A stretch of DNA of 27,855 nucleotides from an uncultured Parabacteroides sp. (GCF_905196875.1 NZ_CAJJWO010000065.1:1-27855); one strand, 5' to 3'. Positions 16,811 through 24,795 are shown, counted from the first letter of the stretch. Numbers and translations are program-made. Notes: generated from the sequence alone by a model not told the origin.

Positions 16811-18103
16811 TCATTCCCCTTTGAAGAACTCCTCCTCCCTGTAATACTGCAACCTCTCCTCGGCGGCATCTTTCAGTTTTTGCATATAGCCGGATAGCTT
16901 TTCGCGATGGCTGATGCTGTTGAGGAAGAGCTTGTAGTATTTGACGGCATTCCTGTTGTCCTTCAGTATATCGTAAGCATAAGCGATATGATTGAGGGTG
17001 ACGGACGATTGCGGGCTATAAGACAGGGAGGTCTTCAATGCCACGATCTCTTCTTTCAACTCACGGCGCATGACGAACCCTTTTGCCAGTGTGTTATACA
17101 GGGAGAACATCAGCGTGCTGTCCGGTAGGATCAGCCGGATCGCCTTCTCCGTAGCCTCGATCCCTTCGGTGGCATATCCCGGCATTTCAATCGCTGCGAT
17201 ACCCAGGTAAGTGAGTATCTGCGGATTCTTTTCCTTTGCTTTCTTATTGGCCTTGTCCAGGCATTCGTAGGCTTTCTGCAGGCTGTCGTTCTTCAGATAA
17301 CAAAGACCCAGATAATAGTTTGTGTTGGCTGTGTTATCGCCCAGTTGCGAGAGGTTACGGTATTTCTCCAGGGCCTCCCGGAACTGCTCTTTCTGGAAAT
17401 AGGCGAAAGCATTGACCCGGTTGACAGGCAGGTTCAGGGAATCCTGTCCGATGTACTTGTCGGTATAACGGATCGCTGCATCTACCGAATCCATCTCCAG
17501 ATAAAGGTTCGACAGGCGGAGCACCGCCGCATAGTCCGACGAATCCCTTTTCAGTGCCAGTTCGTACAGATAGAGGGCGGAATCCGGTTGTTCCGTTTTC
17601 CCGTAGCAATCGCCCAACAGACGCAGGGCATATTGTGTGGTGTCTCCGGAAAGCATCGTTTCGGCAAGGGCTTTCGCTTCTGTGTATTGTTCGTTGCGGA
17701 AATAGAGCTGTCCCATTTTTGTCCGTATATAAGTATTTTCGGGAGATAGCTTCAACGCCTTTCCGTATTCTTCCAACGCTTTGTTGTCGCTGTTCTGCAT
17801 CAGGTAACAGTTGGCCCGTTCGATGTAGAGATGCATGTTCAGCGAATCCGCTTCGATCATTTCATCCAGCAGGCGGATTGCTTCACCGTACCGGTTCAGT
17901 TCCTTGTAGGCTGCCAGCTTCTTCCGTTGCAGGTCGGGAGAGAGTGAATCCAGTCGGCCGATAAGGTCGATCGCCTGTTGGTAGTTGTAATTGCTTATCG
18001 CTTCCTCGACGGCGTGCAGAGCATCATCCTGCGCTTGTACCGGAGAACCGTATGTGCACAGCCAGCAAAGGATAACGAATAAATAAAGGTTTCTTTGTCG
18101 CAT
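16811..18103 (-). CDS. Secreted TPR-repeat protein
   Basis: The product has 430 residues with a signal peptide ending near SPVQAQ (residue 25), so it is periplasmic or outer-membrane associated. About nine tetratricopeptide units fill the rest, for example YIERANCYLMQNSDNKALEE and YYLGLCYLKNDSLQKAYECL. Such repeats bind other proteins; no enzymatic motif is present. It follows the barrel protein gene by 71 bp on the same strand and probably shares its operon. It ends 10 bp from the stop of the convergent GH101-like gene. Confidence 0.85.
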   Translation of the reverse strand: MRQRNLYLFVILCWLCTYGSPVQAQDDALHAVEEAISNYNYQQAIDLIGRLDSLSPDLQRKKLAAYKELNRYGEAIRLLDEMIEADSLNMHLYIERANCYLMQNSDNKALEEYGKALKLSPENTYIRTKMGQLYFRNEQYTEAKALAETMLSGDTTQYALRLLGDCYGKTEQPDSALYLYELALKRDSSDYAAVLRLSNLYLEMDSVDAAIRYTDKYIGQDSLNLPVNRVNAFAYFQKEQFREALEKYRNLSQLGDNTANTNYYLGLCYLKNDSLQKAYECLDKANKKAKEKNPQILTYLGIAAIEMPGYATEGIEATEKAIRLILPDSTLMFSLYNTLAKGFVMRRELKEEIVALKTSLSYSPQSSVTLNHIAYAYDILKDNRNAVKYYKLFLNSISHREKLSGYMQKLKDAAEERLQYYREEEFFKGE

Positions 18104-18133
18104 ATTATGTTAGTTTTGAATGTAGTGTCGTTG

Positions 18134-18161
18134 GTAGGGGCGGTTCGCGAACCGCCCTTAC
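18134..18161. repeat. GC-rich near-perfect palindrome (REP-like)
   Basis: A 28-bp palindrome with one mismatch pair contains the perfect 20-bp core at 18138-18157 (GGGCGGTTCG/CGAACCGCCC). It lies between two co-directional genes, has no T run, and looks like a repetitive extragenic palindrome that could stabilise the upstream transcript. Confidence 0.75.
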
Positions 18162-18174
18162 AAGGCCTGTTATT

Positions 18175-20319
18175 TCAAGTCCCGAACCGTGACGTATCCA
18201 CCGCCTTTACCTTCTTTTCCTTGTAGCTGCCGAAGCTGTAACGGATTGTCAGCAAGACCGAACGGTTGTCCTGAAACAGTTCCATGCGGCTTTTCTGACC
18301 CTGCTGGTCGATGTGGGTGAGCGGCTTTTGACTGTTCAGCAGGTCGTTGCCTTTGAGGGTCAGGCGGAGTTTCTGTTTGGGAAGCGTCCATACCAGGGCG
18401 GCATCCAGGCTGTAGAGCGGGTCGATATCGTAGATGCCCTGGATGGCCGGGGAGCTGTAATCGCCACTGAGGTCGAGCGAGAGGTTTTTGTCGCGGGTCA
18501 GGAAGATCGTGTTGGTCAGCATGGCACGCCCGAAGAGCTTCTTCCGGTCGAAACGGACATCGACCAGCATCCCTTTGTCGTGGATACCGAAGCCCATCAG
18601 CGTCAGCCGCGAACTAAGCACCTCGCCGGCACGGAAAGGAACGACCGCCATCAGTCCGAACATATTGTGCGTATCCAGGTTGATCGTATGGAAGACCGAT
18701 TGCAGGCGGTCGGGCGACTGGTACGACATCTGTTGGATCTTATCCGGCTGGAAATTGGCGAAGGCCCCGAGCACATACTTGTTTTTGAGGATATAGGTCA
18801 GTTGCATCGAATAGTTCAGCTCCGGTTTCAGTTCCGGATTGCCTTTAATTACGCTGTAAACATTCATATAATAAGTATTCGGTGTAGTAGCCCAATAGGA
18901 AGGATACTTCCGGTTGCTCGATAAGGAGAACTGCAACATGTTGGAGGGATCGATCCGGTAAACGACCGACAGGGCAGGGAAGAGGTCCGCCTTGTCCCAT
19001 AACGTATTTTTCTTTCCCGCCGAGTCGATCGAAGCCTTGTAATACCGGACGGTCAGCGAAGCATCCAGCGTCAGCTTCTTCCCGAACGAACGCGAGAAAC
19101 CGCCGAAAGCGCCGACCGAATGCTCCCTCTGCGTCAGGTCGAATGTCCCTTCGCGCTCTTCCGTGTTGTCGAGCAGTGCTTCCGCCTTGTTGTCCGTCCC
19201 CGACAACGAAGCCTCCAGTCCGTAGGACAGTTTCCACTTGCTCGCGGTAACGACGAAATGGTTCAGGTAGATATTGGCCCGTTGTGTCTGCTGGCGGCTT
19301 TCGTTGCGCCTGTCCTGGTCGGTGTCGTCTTCAAAATTATTGACCAGCTCCTGCAACGATTTATCTTTGTAGAAGGTATAGTCGATACCCGCGTTCAGGT
19401 TCTTATGACCGTTGTAATCGATCCGTACACTGTGCAGGGAAGTCGGCCCGGTCGTCCTGCTGGCGGTGTTTACCGTTTCGATGCCTGTGAACTCCGTCCG
19501 TCCGCCCCGGTGGGAAGCGGGGCCGTCCTGTACATACCGTCCCGTGTAGGAGGCCGAGAGTTTGTCCTTGTTGTCGAAATCATATTCGAAAGCACCCCGC
19601 AGGTTGTGGGCGATACTTTTGTTTTCCGACCAGTTCTTTTGCAGGATATCGTACCTCTGTCCGCCGACGGTCGGTTCCGCATGCATATTTTCCGTCGAGC
19701 GGCTGTGTCGGTAACCCGTCGAGTAGGAGAAATCCGTCGTATATTTCTTTCCCGTGTACGACAGGTTCATCCTTCCCGAAGGAGAGAAATAATACCCCTG
19801 TTCTCCTGTCAGCGACACTTCTCCTTTCAGGGTATCCTTCAGGCTCTTGTCGTTCTCGATGATTAGGTTGATGGAGGCACCCTGTACACCGTATTGCGGC
19901 GGAGTACTGTACATCACCTCCACCTTTTTCACTTTCGAGGAAGGGGTCGCCTTCAGCATGTCGGCCAGCTGTTCCGCTGTCATGCTGCTTTTCCGGCCGT
20001 TGATGATGATCGTCGTGCCCGATGTGCCGAGCAGCGAGATATTGTCGCCTTTCTTTTCCACGCCCGGCAGTTCGCCCAGGACATCGAACGCATTGTCCAC
20101 CGGTTTGCTTTTCATCAGGTTGGGAATGTCGTACTGAAGTTTTCCCTCGGTCATCCTCACCAGCGGACGTTCGGCTTTGACGAATACCTCCGGCAGTTCC
20201 AGCGTGATGCTGTCGTTCACCAGGATCGTTCCTTTGCCGTCGGTCTGCTTTTGCGCCGATAACCGGGCAGGCAGGGGGAGCAGGCTGGCTATCAATAACA
20301 GGTAATAGATTCTTTTCAT
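18175..20319 (-). CDS. Outer membrane beta-barrel, TonB-dependent-receptor-like
   Basis: The product has 714 residues with a signal peptide to about residue 22 (ARLSAQ). It enters a plug region almost at once (LELPEVFVKAERPLVRM, GELPGVEKKGDNISLLG, TTIIINGRKSSMTAEQLADM, KVKKVEVMYSTPPQYGVQGA). The remainder is barrel strands typical of the OMP_b-brl_3 family, ending SVLLTIRYSFGS and a short tail. It lacks the carboxypeptidase-regulatory-like domain that usually precedes the plug. The ligand is unknown. It is divergent from a histidine kinase gene across 162 bp that carries promoters for both directions, suggesting control by that two-component system. Confidence 0.88.
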   Translation of the reverse strand: MKRIYYLLLIASLLPLPARLSAQKQTDGKGTILVNDSITLELPEVFVKAERPLVRMTEGKLQYDIPNLMKSKPVDNAFDVLGELPGVEKKGDNISLLGTSGTTIIINGRKSSMTAEQLADMLKATPSSKVKKVEVMYSTPPQYGVQGASINLIIENDKSLKDTLKGEVSLTGEQGYYFSPSGRMNLSYTGKKYTTDFSYSTGYRHSRSTENMHAEPTVGGQRYDILQKNWSENKSIAHNLRGAFEYDFDNKDKLSASYTGRYVQDGPASHRGGRTEFTGIETVNTASRTTGPTSLHSVRIDYNGHKNLNAGIDYTFYKDKSLQELVNNFEDDTDQDRRNESRQQTQRANIYLNHFVVTASKWKLSYGLEASLSGTDNKAEALLDNTEEREGTFDLTQREHSVGAFGGFSRSFGKKLTLDASLTVRYYKASIDSAGKKNTLWDKADLFPALSVVYRIDPSNMLQFSLSSNRKYPSYWATTPNTYYMNVYSVIKGNPELKPELNYSMQLTYILKNKYVLGAFANFQPDKIQQMSYQSPDRLQSVFHTINLDTHNMFGLMAVVPFRAGEVLSSRLTLMGFGIHDKGMLVDVRFDRKKLFGRAMLTNTIFLTRDKNLSLDLSGDYSSPAIQGIYDIDPLYSLDAALVWTLPKQKLRLTLKGNDLLNSQKPLTHIDQQGQKSRMELFQDNRSVLLTIRYSFGSYKEKKVKAVDTSRFGT

Positions 20320-20347
20320 GTTCTTGTGCTTTTCGTGATTTTTATAC

Positions 20348-20379
20348 GAAAGGTAGAAAGGGCCCGGAACAGTACCAAA
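20348..20379 (-). promoter_or_regulatory. Promoter of the barrel/TPR operon
   Basis: On the minus strand TTTG (20376-20379), 20 nt, then TACCTTTC (20348-20355) fit the Bacteroidetes -33/-7 pattern with one mismatch. The start site would fall near 20342, leaving a leader of about 22 nt. Confidence 0.55.
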
Positions 20380-20386
20380 AAACGCT

Positions 20387-20394
20387 TACATTTG
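20387..20394 (+). promoter_or_regulatory. -7 promoter box of the histidine kinase operon
   Basis: TACATTTG is a full match, giving a start near 20401 and a leader of about 80 nt. A second match, TATATTTG at 20469-20476, lies only 5 nt before the chosen ATG and would make an almost leaderless message. The first lies back to back with the divergent promoter. Confidence 0.45.
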
Positions 20395-20481
20395 GTAAGA
20401 CTAAATAACATTCGTCCGAAACTGTGTTATTTTGATTTAAAGCGGCAGGCGGCAAGCCGGAGAATCCCTATATTTGTTTGC

Positions 20482-21954
20482 ATGAAATCATCCATGAAAT
20501 ATATCATTGCACTGGTGATCGTGTCGTTATCCGGGATATTCGCCTACCAGTTGTTCTGGATCAACCGGCTGTATCATTCCCACCAGCAGCAGAACAGGGA
20601 ATATATCATCGAGGCGATCCGCAATGCCGACCATATCGAACTGTTCAGCCGTGCCGACACCATCAGCCGGTTGGCGAACAAGCGGCGGGAGACTTTCTCG
20701 CAGGCCGACGACCGGGGAGGCATCGCCCTGACCACCCGTTTCCGGAGTAAGGACTCGGTGCCGGAGACTGTCCGGATCGTCGAGAAAGAAGCCGGGCTCC
20801 CTCTTATGCCCGAAGTGAATGCCGAGATGAAGAAAGTACTCGAAAGCGGCAAGGTCAGGGTGGGCGACGATTTCAGTTCGCTGGGCCAGCTGGGGTTGCA
20901 GATGCAACGCAGCCTCCACGAGGTGATCGATACGATCTTTCCCGTCGATCTGGCGAAGTTCGACAGCCTGCTGACGGCCGGTCTCCGGGAGAAAAACCTG
21001 CACCTTCGTCATTTCACGGAGATACGGTCGCTTGCCGACAGTACGGTGGTCGCCTCTTCCGTCCCCACAGGAGAAGACACGGTGCGTTACGACCGTTATA
21101 CCTGGGAGTATACCACCTATCATCCGAAAGCCTATTGCGTCTATGTGGAACCGACCCGGTTGGCATCTCTGGCGGGAATGACGGGGATCCTGGTCTCTTC
21201 GTTCCTGATCCTGTTGATCCTGGTGTTGTCGTTCGCCTATATGATCTGGTTCCTGCTCCACCAGAAGACGGTGGAGCAACTGAAAGACGACTTCACCCAT
21301 AACGTGACGCACGAGTTGAAGACACCCATCGCCATATCCTATGCCGCCATCGAGTCGATCATCCATTATAACCTTCTGGGAAATAAGGAGAAGGCCGATA
21401 AATACCTCCACCTCTGCCACGAGGAACTGGAACGGCTGGGCGGAATGGTCGAACAGATACTGACCCTTAGCTTGGAGAAACGGAAAGAGATCCGCCTGGT
21501 GATGGAGGATATTTCGTTGAATGCCCTGATCGGCAAGATACTGGAGCAGCAGAAGATCAAGTCGTCACGCCCTTTCTGCATCCGTGTGGAGTCTGTCCCG
21601 GAGGAAATAACCCTGAAAGCCGACCGCGTACACTTGTACAGCATCATCAGCAACCTGGTGGATAATGCCGTCAAATATGCAGACAAGGAGCCGGAGATAA
21701 CGATACGGGCGGAGGCTGCCGGAGGAAAGGTGCAGCTACGTGTGCAGGATAACGGCCCAGGTATTCCCGAAGAGTACCGTCGGCATCTCTTCGATAAGTT
21801 CTACCGGTTGCCTTCCAGCCGCCATTCGCAGGTGAAGGGCTACGGCATCGGACTCTTTTATGTGAAGACAATGGTGGAGAAGCATGGCGGGACGGTCATC
21901 GTAGAGAGCGTGTCCGGCCAGGGCTCCTGTTTTATAGTTACATTACCGCAATAA
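20482..21954 (+). CDS. Sensor histidine kinase
   Basis: The product has 490 residues from the ATG at 20482. A longer frame from 20326 was rejected because its extra 52 residues are basic and non-conserved-looking, precede the first hydrophobic helix, and overlap promoter sequence. Transmembrane helices at about 6-25 and 230-258 flank a periplasmic sensor. The H-box FTHNVTHELKTP gives phosphoacceptor His277. The N-box (SNLVDNAVKYA), G1 (DNGPGIP) and G2 (KGYGIGLFYVK) boxes form the ATPase. It should phosphorylate the response regulator encoded 10 bp downstream. The signal sensed is unknown; the adjacent barrel operon is the likely target. Confidence 0.93.
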   Translation: MKSSMKYIIALVIVSLSGIFAYQLFWINRLYHSHQQQNREYIIEAIRNADHIELFSRADTISRLANKRRETFSQADDRGGIALTTRFRSKDSVPETVRIVEKEAGLPLMPEVNAEMKKVLESGKVRVGDDFSSLGQLGLQMQRSLHEVIDTIFPVDLAKFDSLLTAGLREKNLHLRHFTEIRSLADSTVVASSVPTGEDTVRYDRYTWEYTTYHPKAYCVYVEPTRLASLAGMTGILVSSFLILLILVLSFAYMIWFLLHQKTVEQLKDDFTHNVTHELKTPIAISYAAIESIIHYNLLGNKEKADKYLHLCHEELERLGGMVEQILTLSLEKRKEIRLVMEDISLNALIGKILEQQKIKSSRPFCIRVESVPEEITLKADRVHLYSIISNLVDNAVKYADKEPEITIRAEAAGGKVQLRVQDNGPGIPEEYRRHLFDKFYRLPSSRHSQVKGYGIGLFYVKTMVEKHGGTVIVESVSGQGSCFIVTLPQ

Positions 21955-21964
21955 CCCCGAGCTT

Positions 21965-22636
21965 ATGGATATCTTATTAGTAGAAGACGAAGTCTCCCTG
22001 GCCATGATCGTCAAAGACGCATTGGAGGAGGAAGGCTACGAAGTAACGGTAGCCCGCGACGGACTGGATGGGATAGAGCATTATTTCAAAGAGCATCCGG
22101 CACTGATCATTGCCGACGTGATGATGCCGGAGGTGGATGGTTTCGAGATGGTGCGCCGCATCCGCCGGATGGATAAGGAGGTGCCTGTCCTGTTCCTCAG
22201 TGCCCGCTCGTCGGTAGACGATATCGTGCAAGGGTTCGAACTGGGGGCGAACGACTACCTGCGGAAGCCTTTCAGCCTGCGTGAACTGATCGTCCGGGTG
22301 AAGGCATTGATCGTCAAGAGTAAGGCTGAGCCTGTCGCTGTCGCGTATCACGAAATTGGGTTGTATACGTTTTATCCGTCTACGCAGACGTTGGAGGCAG
22401 GCGGTGAATCGGTCGAGCTTTCCTTCAAGGAGTCGGAGTTGCTCCGGTTGCTTTGCGAGAGCGGGAATCTTCCGGTCAACACCAAGGATATCCTATTGGA
22501 ACTCTGGGGGAACGATAGCTTCTACAATGCCCGCAGCCTGCATGTATTCGTCACGAAGCTCCGGCATAAACTGGAAAAAGACCCCCGGATCAAGATACTG
22601 AATGTCCGGGGGATCGGGTATAAGCTGATCAGATGA
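21965..22636 (+). CDS. OmpR-family response regulator
   Basis: The product has 223 residues. The receiver domain (about 1-115) has acidic Glu7-Asp8, phosphorylation site Asp51 in IIADVMMPEVDGFEM, and the conserved Lys in DYLRKPF. A winged-helix DNA-binding domain (about 128-222) ends with SLHVFVTKLRHKLEKDPRIK and the wing NVRGIGYKL. It is a transcription factor activated by the kinase just upstream and forms an operon with it. Confidence 0.95.
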   Translation: MDILLVEDEVSLAMIVKDALEEEGYEVTVARDGLDGIEHYFKEHPALIIADVMMPEVDGFEMVRRIRRMDKEVPVLFLSARSSVDDIVQGFELGANDYLRKPFSLRELIVRVKALIVKSKAEPVAVAYHEIGLYTFYPSTQTLEAGGESVELSFKESELLRLLCESGNLPVNTKDILLELWGNDSFYNARSLHVFVTKLRHKLEKDPRIKILNVRGIGYKLIR

Positions 22637-22658
22637 CAAGGTGTACTACACCGGATAC

Positions 22659-22961
22659 TTATGAGAGATACATCTTATACAGGTAGCCGATAATAGCGGT
22701 GGCAATCATCGCATGCCCCATTAGCCTGTCGGTGAAGTCGGCGGCATCTATGCATTCGTCCGGGGGGATTTCGGCAGCATCGACAAGATGGCTCCCACTG
22801 CCGCCATCGCTACTTCCGTCTCCTTCAGGATCAGGGCTGTCAGGGTGATGATGGTCAGGAAGGGCGTGATCCGGACGGCAGTGCCTCCCGCTGTTTTTTC
22901 CGGGAAAGATGATCTTGACGACGGAAAGGAGGAAATCGAAAATTACTTTGAGTGTTGACAT
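22659..22961 (-). pseudogene. Small holin-like membrane protein, apparently frameshifted twice
   Basis: A 100-codon frame is open, but its middle (residues about 24-70) is an unlikely D/H/P/S/G-rich string such as PDHHHPDSPDPEGDGS. Dropping one base in the six-base homopolymer at 22894-22899 gives a hydrophobic middle with strongly GC-rich third positions (VRITPFLTIITLTALIL, VAMAAVGAILSML). Adding one base in the six-base homopolymer at 22762-22767 returns to the original frame and a last hydrophobic segment (LMGHAMIATAIIGYLYKMYL). The repaired product would be a protein of about 100 residues with several membrane helices, as expected of a holin. It overlaps the end of the glucosaminidase gene by 19 bp. 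Sequencing error, real decay or a genuine odd protein all remain possible. Confidence 0.55.
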
Positions 22962-23443
22962 AGGTAGAATGATGTGTAATAACGTTTATAATCATTTACT
23001 TCGATAAGACGCTGCAAGCAGCCGGAGATACTGCATAGCAGCTTACGGTAGGCGGCGCGGTTGTCGCCGTTCACCTCGCTGATGTAGCGGCTGTAGGCGA
23101 TCTCGGAGGCATAGCTGTTCGGCTTGTAGCTGACGGCGGCGGCCGAAGGGTAGGCGGTCTGGATCAGGCGGGCGAAGTCGAAGATGCTTTCGCGGGTCGT
23201 GGCGTACTTGCGGAAACGCAGTCCGCCCTCGCTTAGTTCGACCGTGCCGCCGTGCCAGTGGTCGTTTGCCCGGCCATAGCCCGTGATACCGAAAAGATTG
23301 CAATGCTCCTTCGCCAGTACGCTTTCTCCCCAGCCCGATTCGATGGCAGCCTGTGCCAGTATAACGACGGGGTTGATACGGTATTTCTTCCCGGCTTCTC
23401 CGGCATCGGGCAGGTAAAGGCGGATAAATTCTTGCTTTGTCAT
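22943..23443 (-). CDS. Glucosaminidase-domain peptidoglycan hydrolase
   Basis: The product has 166 residues and is essentially one GH73-type glucosaminidase domain: ILAQAAIESGWGESVLAKEHCNLFGI with candidate catalytic Glu35, then YATTRESIFDFARLIQ and YASEIAYSRYI. It would cleave the glycan backbone of peptidoglycan. There is no signal peptide, so export would need a holin-like partner, and the next gene (overlapping by 19 bp) encodes a holin-like protein. The set with DUF4248 and an HU-like protein recurs in Bacteroidales, where its role is unclear; a prophage-derived lysis pair is one reading. Confidence 0.85.
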   Translation of the reverse strand: MTKQEFIRLYLPDAGEAGKKYRINPVVILAQAAIESGWGESVLAKEHCNLFGITGYGRANDHWHGGTVELSEGGLRFRKYATTRESIFDFARLIQTAYPSAAAVSYKPNSYASEIAYSRYISEVNGDNRAAYRKLLCSISGCLQRLIEVNDYKRYYTSFYLCQHSK

Positions 23444-23490
23444 AAGAGGATGATTTATCGGTCGTCAGACCGGATAAAGGTTCTTGAAAA

Positions 23491-23522
23491 TTTGATTATT
23501 TGCCTGTTAATGAGTATATTTA
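23491..23522 (+). promoter_or_regulatory. Promoter of the DUF4248 gene
   Basis: TTTG (23491-23494), 20 nt, then TATATTTA (23515-23522) fit the -33/-7 pattern with one mismatch. The start site would be near 23529, about 25 nt before the ATG. Confidence 0.5.
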
Positions 23523-23553
23523 CATCATGTAAAACAAACAAAAACAAAGAGTT

Positions 23554-23781
23554 ATGTCTGACAAGAAACAAAACTTCAAGCGTGTGTGGGGTTACCAGGA
23601 ACTAGCCCTGTTATACTTCCCCGACAGTAAACCCGAATGTGCTTCCGTGCAGTTGCGGCGCTGGATCAAACTGAGTGACGAGCTGACCTCCCGGCTGACG
23701 GCCTGTGGCTGGAAAGCCGGAAGGAAGGTGCTTACCCCCAAACAAGTGGCTTGTATAGTCGATCATCTGGGGGAACCTTAG
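23554..23781 (+). CDS. DUF4248 family protein
   Basis: The product has 75 residues, the usual size. The pattern YQELALLYFPDSKP, SVQLRRWIKLSDEL and KVLTPKQVACIVDHLGEP is that of DUF4248, a small Bacteroidales family probably with a helix-turn-helix-like fold (my inference from helix pattern and basic residues). No function is established. It ends one base from the stop of the convergent HU-like gene and is divergent from the glucosaminidase gene, an arrangement seen often for this trio. Confidence 0.85.
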   Translation: MSDKKQNFKRVWGYQELALLYFPDSKPECASVQLRRWIKLSDELTSRLTACGWKAGRKVLTPKQVACIVDHLGEP

Positions 23782-23782
23782 G

Positions 23783-24235
23783 CTACTCGATCACCGGCCG
23801 GTCGTCTTCGCCACCGCCACCAGCCGGCGGTATGGTGGGCGTACCGGCGGCGTAGCGCTCCGTCTTGAAGTTGTCGGCCATCTGCTTGAGCAGCTTGCCG
23901 GGACGGAAGAGGATGCGCCGGCTTTTGATCATATTGGCGGTGAAGTCCTTTTCGGTAGCCGCCCCCTTGCTTCCCAATACAGCCTGGATATATCCCAGTT
24001 CGCCGAGTTGCACGGTCTGCCCCTCCGGTAGTTTCTGTTGCAGGACATGCATGATGCCGTCGAGCACGAGTTTGACATCACCCGCAGTAGCCGCCGAGCG
24101 GTCTGCAATAATTTCACACATCTGATTGGTGTCGCACATGCCTGTCGAACTGCTTACCGCATACACCAACTTGCCGTCTTCCGGCGCATCCTTACTCATG
24201 TCCTTCCTTAGGACTAAACGATATTTTACTGCCAT
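23783..24235 (-). CDS. HU-family (Bacteroidetes histone-like) DNA-binding protein
   Basis: The product has 150 residues. It begins MAVKYRLVLRKDMSK, followed by the HU-like alpha-helical part (EIIADRSAATAGDVKLVLDG), the strand region (LPEGQTVQLGELGYIQ) and a Gly/Pro-rich acidic tail (PPAGGGGEDDRPVIE). This is the longer HU variant common in Bacteroidales beside DUF4248 and peptidoglycan hydrolases, also near capsule loci. It should bind and bend DNA; any target is unknown. A -7 box lies at 24292-24299. Confidence 0.88.
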   Translation of the reverse strand: MAVKYRLVLRKDMSKDAPEDGKLVYAVSSSTGMCDTNQMCEIIADRSAATAGDVKLVLDGIMHVLQQKLPEGQTVQLGELGYIQAVLGSKGAATEKDFTANMIKSRRILFRPGKLLKQMADNFKTERYAAGTPTIPPAGGGGEDDRPVIE

Positions 24236-24291
24236 GATTAGATAAGTTTTTAATAGTGAATAACTTTGTTGTCTGTTGTAATATTACACTA

Positions 24292-24299
24292 CAAAGCTA
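24292..24299 (-). promoter_or_regulatory. -7 promoter box of the HU-like gene
   Basis: The minus strand reads TAGCTTTG, matching TAnnTTTG, giving a leader of about 50 nt before the start codon at 24235. Confidence 0.5.
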
Positions 24300-24362
24300 C
24301 GACATGGCTGAAGCGGGCGGTTCGGGGTTGTTCGGGTGGGTTGGTGTGTGTTTGGATAATCG

Positions 24363-24448
24363 TTATAAATAATGTATTAACCTGTCAGGGTCTTGACGGG
24401 TGTCCCAGATTTCTGTGCCCTGTTTGTCCAGATTATTGAAGTTTCCAT
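24363..24448 (-). pseudogene. Scar of a deleted RelE/ParE-type toxin gene
   Basis: A minus-strand ATG at 24448-24446, overlapping the end of the antitoxin-like gene by 16 nt, starts METSIIWTNRAQKS, like the first strand and helix of RelE/ParE toxins. It stops after 23 codons (TAA at 24379-24377). In another frame the same stretch reads EIWDTRQDPDRLIHYL, ending at 24365-24363, like the usual last strand of Bacteroidetes toxins of this family. An intact toxin has about 95-100 residues. The simplest reading is an out-of-frame internal deletion of about 200 bp that joined head to tail. Confidence 0.6.
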
Positions 24449-24663
24449 TGAGGGCGCAGGTTAGGGATCTCTTCATGACTATAAATGCGTCCGGCTTTTA
24501 TATCTTCCAAAGATATAGCCAGATGAGCCTTTAGTTCATCCAATGTATATTGGGCGGGGGAAGATTGCCCAACTGTTTCACTGAATCCATAAGAAGCTAT
24601 TGGCTCATTTACAGTGGACTGTGATGTTTCTTTTTCTTTCTTGTAGTAATTCTTTTTTGTCAT
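24433..24663 (-). CDS. Antitoxin-like small protein, probably orphaned
   Basis: The product has 76 residues with a basic, lysine-rich start (MTKKNYYKKEKE) and an acidic C-terminal stretch (YTLDELKAHLAISLEDIKAG, then RIYSHEEIPNL). The pattern LKAxLxxSxEDIxAGRxYSxEE is typical of the toxin-binding end of RelB/Phd-like antitoxins. It normally precedes a toxin gene with a short overlap, and remnants of one follow it here. An inverted repeat next to its -7 box could be an autoregulatory operator. Family assignment rests on motif recognition only. Confidence 0.6.
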   Translation of the reverse strand: MTKKNYYKKEKETSQSTVNEPIASYGFSETVGQSSPAQYTLDELKAHLAISLEDIKAGRIYSHEEIPNLRPQWKLQ

Positions 24664-24701
24664 GGATTTGGTTCCTTTCTTTGATTTAATAGATGTTTGT
24701 G

Positions 24702-24743
24702 CAAATATACCGAATAAATAGGTAGTTTGTTTATTTGCCTACC
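24702..24743 (-). promoter_or_regulatory. Promoter and possible operator of the antitoxin-like gene
   Basis: The minus strand reads TATATTTG at 24702-24709, a full -7 match about 39 nt before the start codon. Just upstream, GGTAG (24721-24725) and CTACC (24739-24743) form an inverted repeat over the expected -33 region, a plausible site for autorepression. Confidence 0.45.
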
Positions 24744-24771
24744 TTTTTCAGAGCCATTCTTTTTCCTCCCC

Positions 24772-24795
24772 TCAAAACCACCTCTCCCCAACCGC
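24772..24795. repeat. 24-bp direct repeat, copy 1
   Basis: These 24 bases (starting TCAAAACCACC, ending CCCCAACCGC) recur exactly at 27281-27304. Similarity extends about 12 bp further left (pyrimidine-rich CTTT.CCT.C). Confidence 0.9.

Noticed and set aside
20326..20481. N-terminal extension of the histidine kinase by 52 codons
   Set aside because: The extension is basic, overlaps the divergent promoter region and precedes a normal kinase start with an immediate transmembrane helix.
22640..22652. GGTGTA/TACACC hairpin after the response regulator as a terminator
   Set aside because: The stem is only 6 bp with a 1-nt loop and no T run.
23252..23605. 117-codon plus-strand frame overlapping the DUF4248 start
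   Set aside because: It is antisense to the glucosaminidase and out of frame with DUF4248, with no recognisable features.
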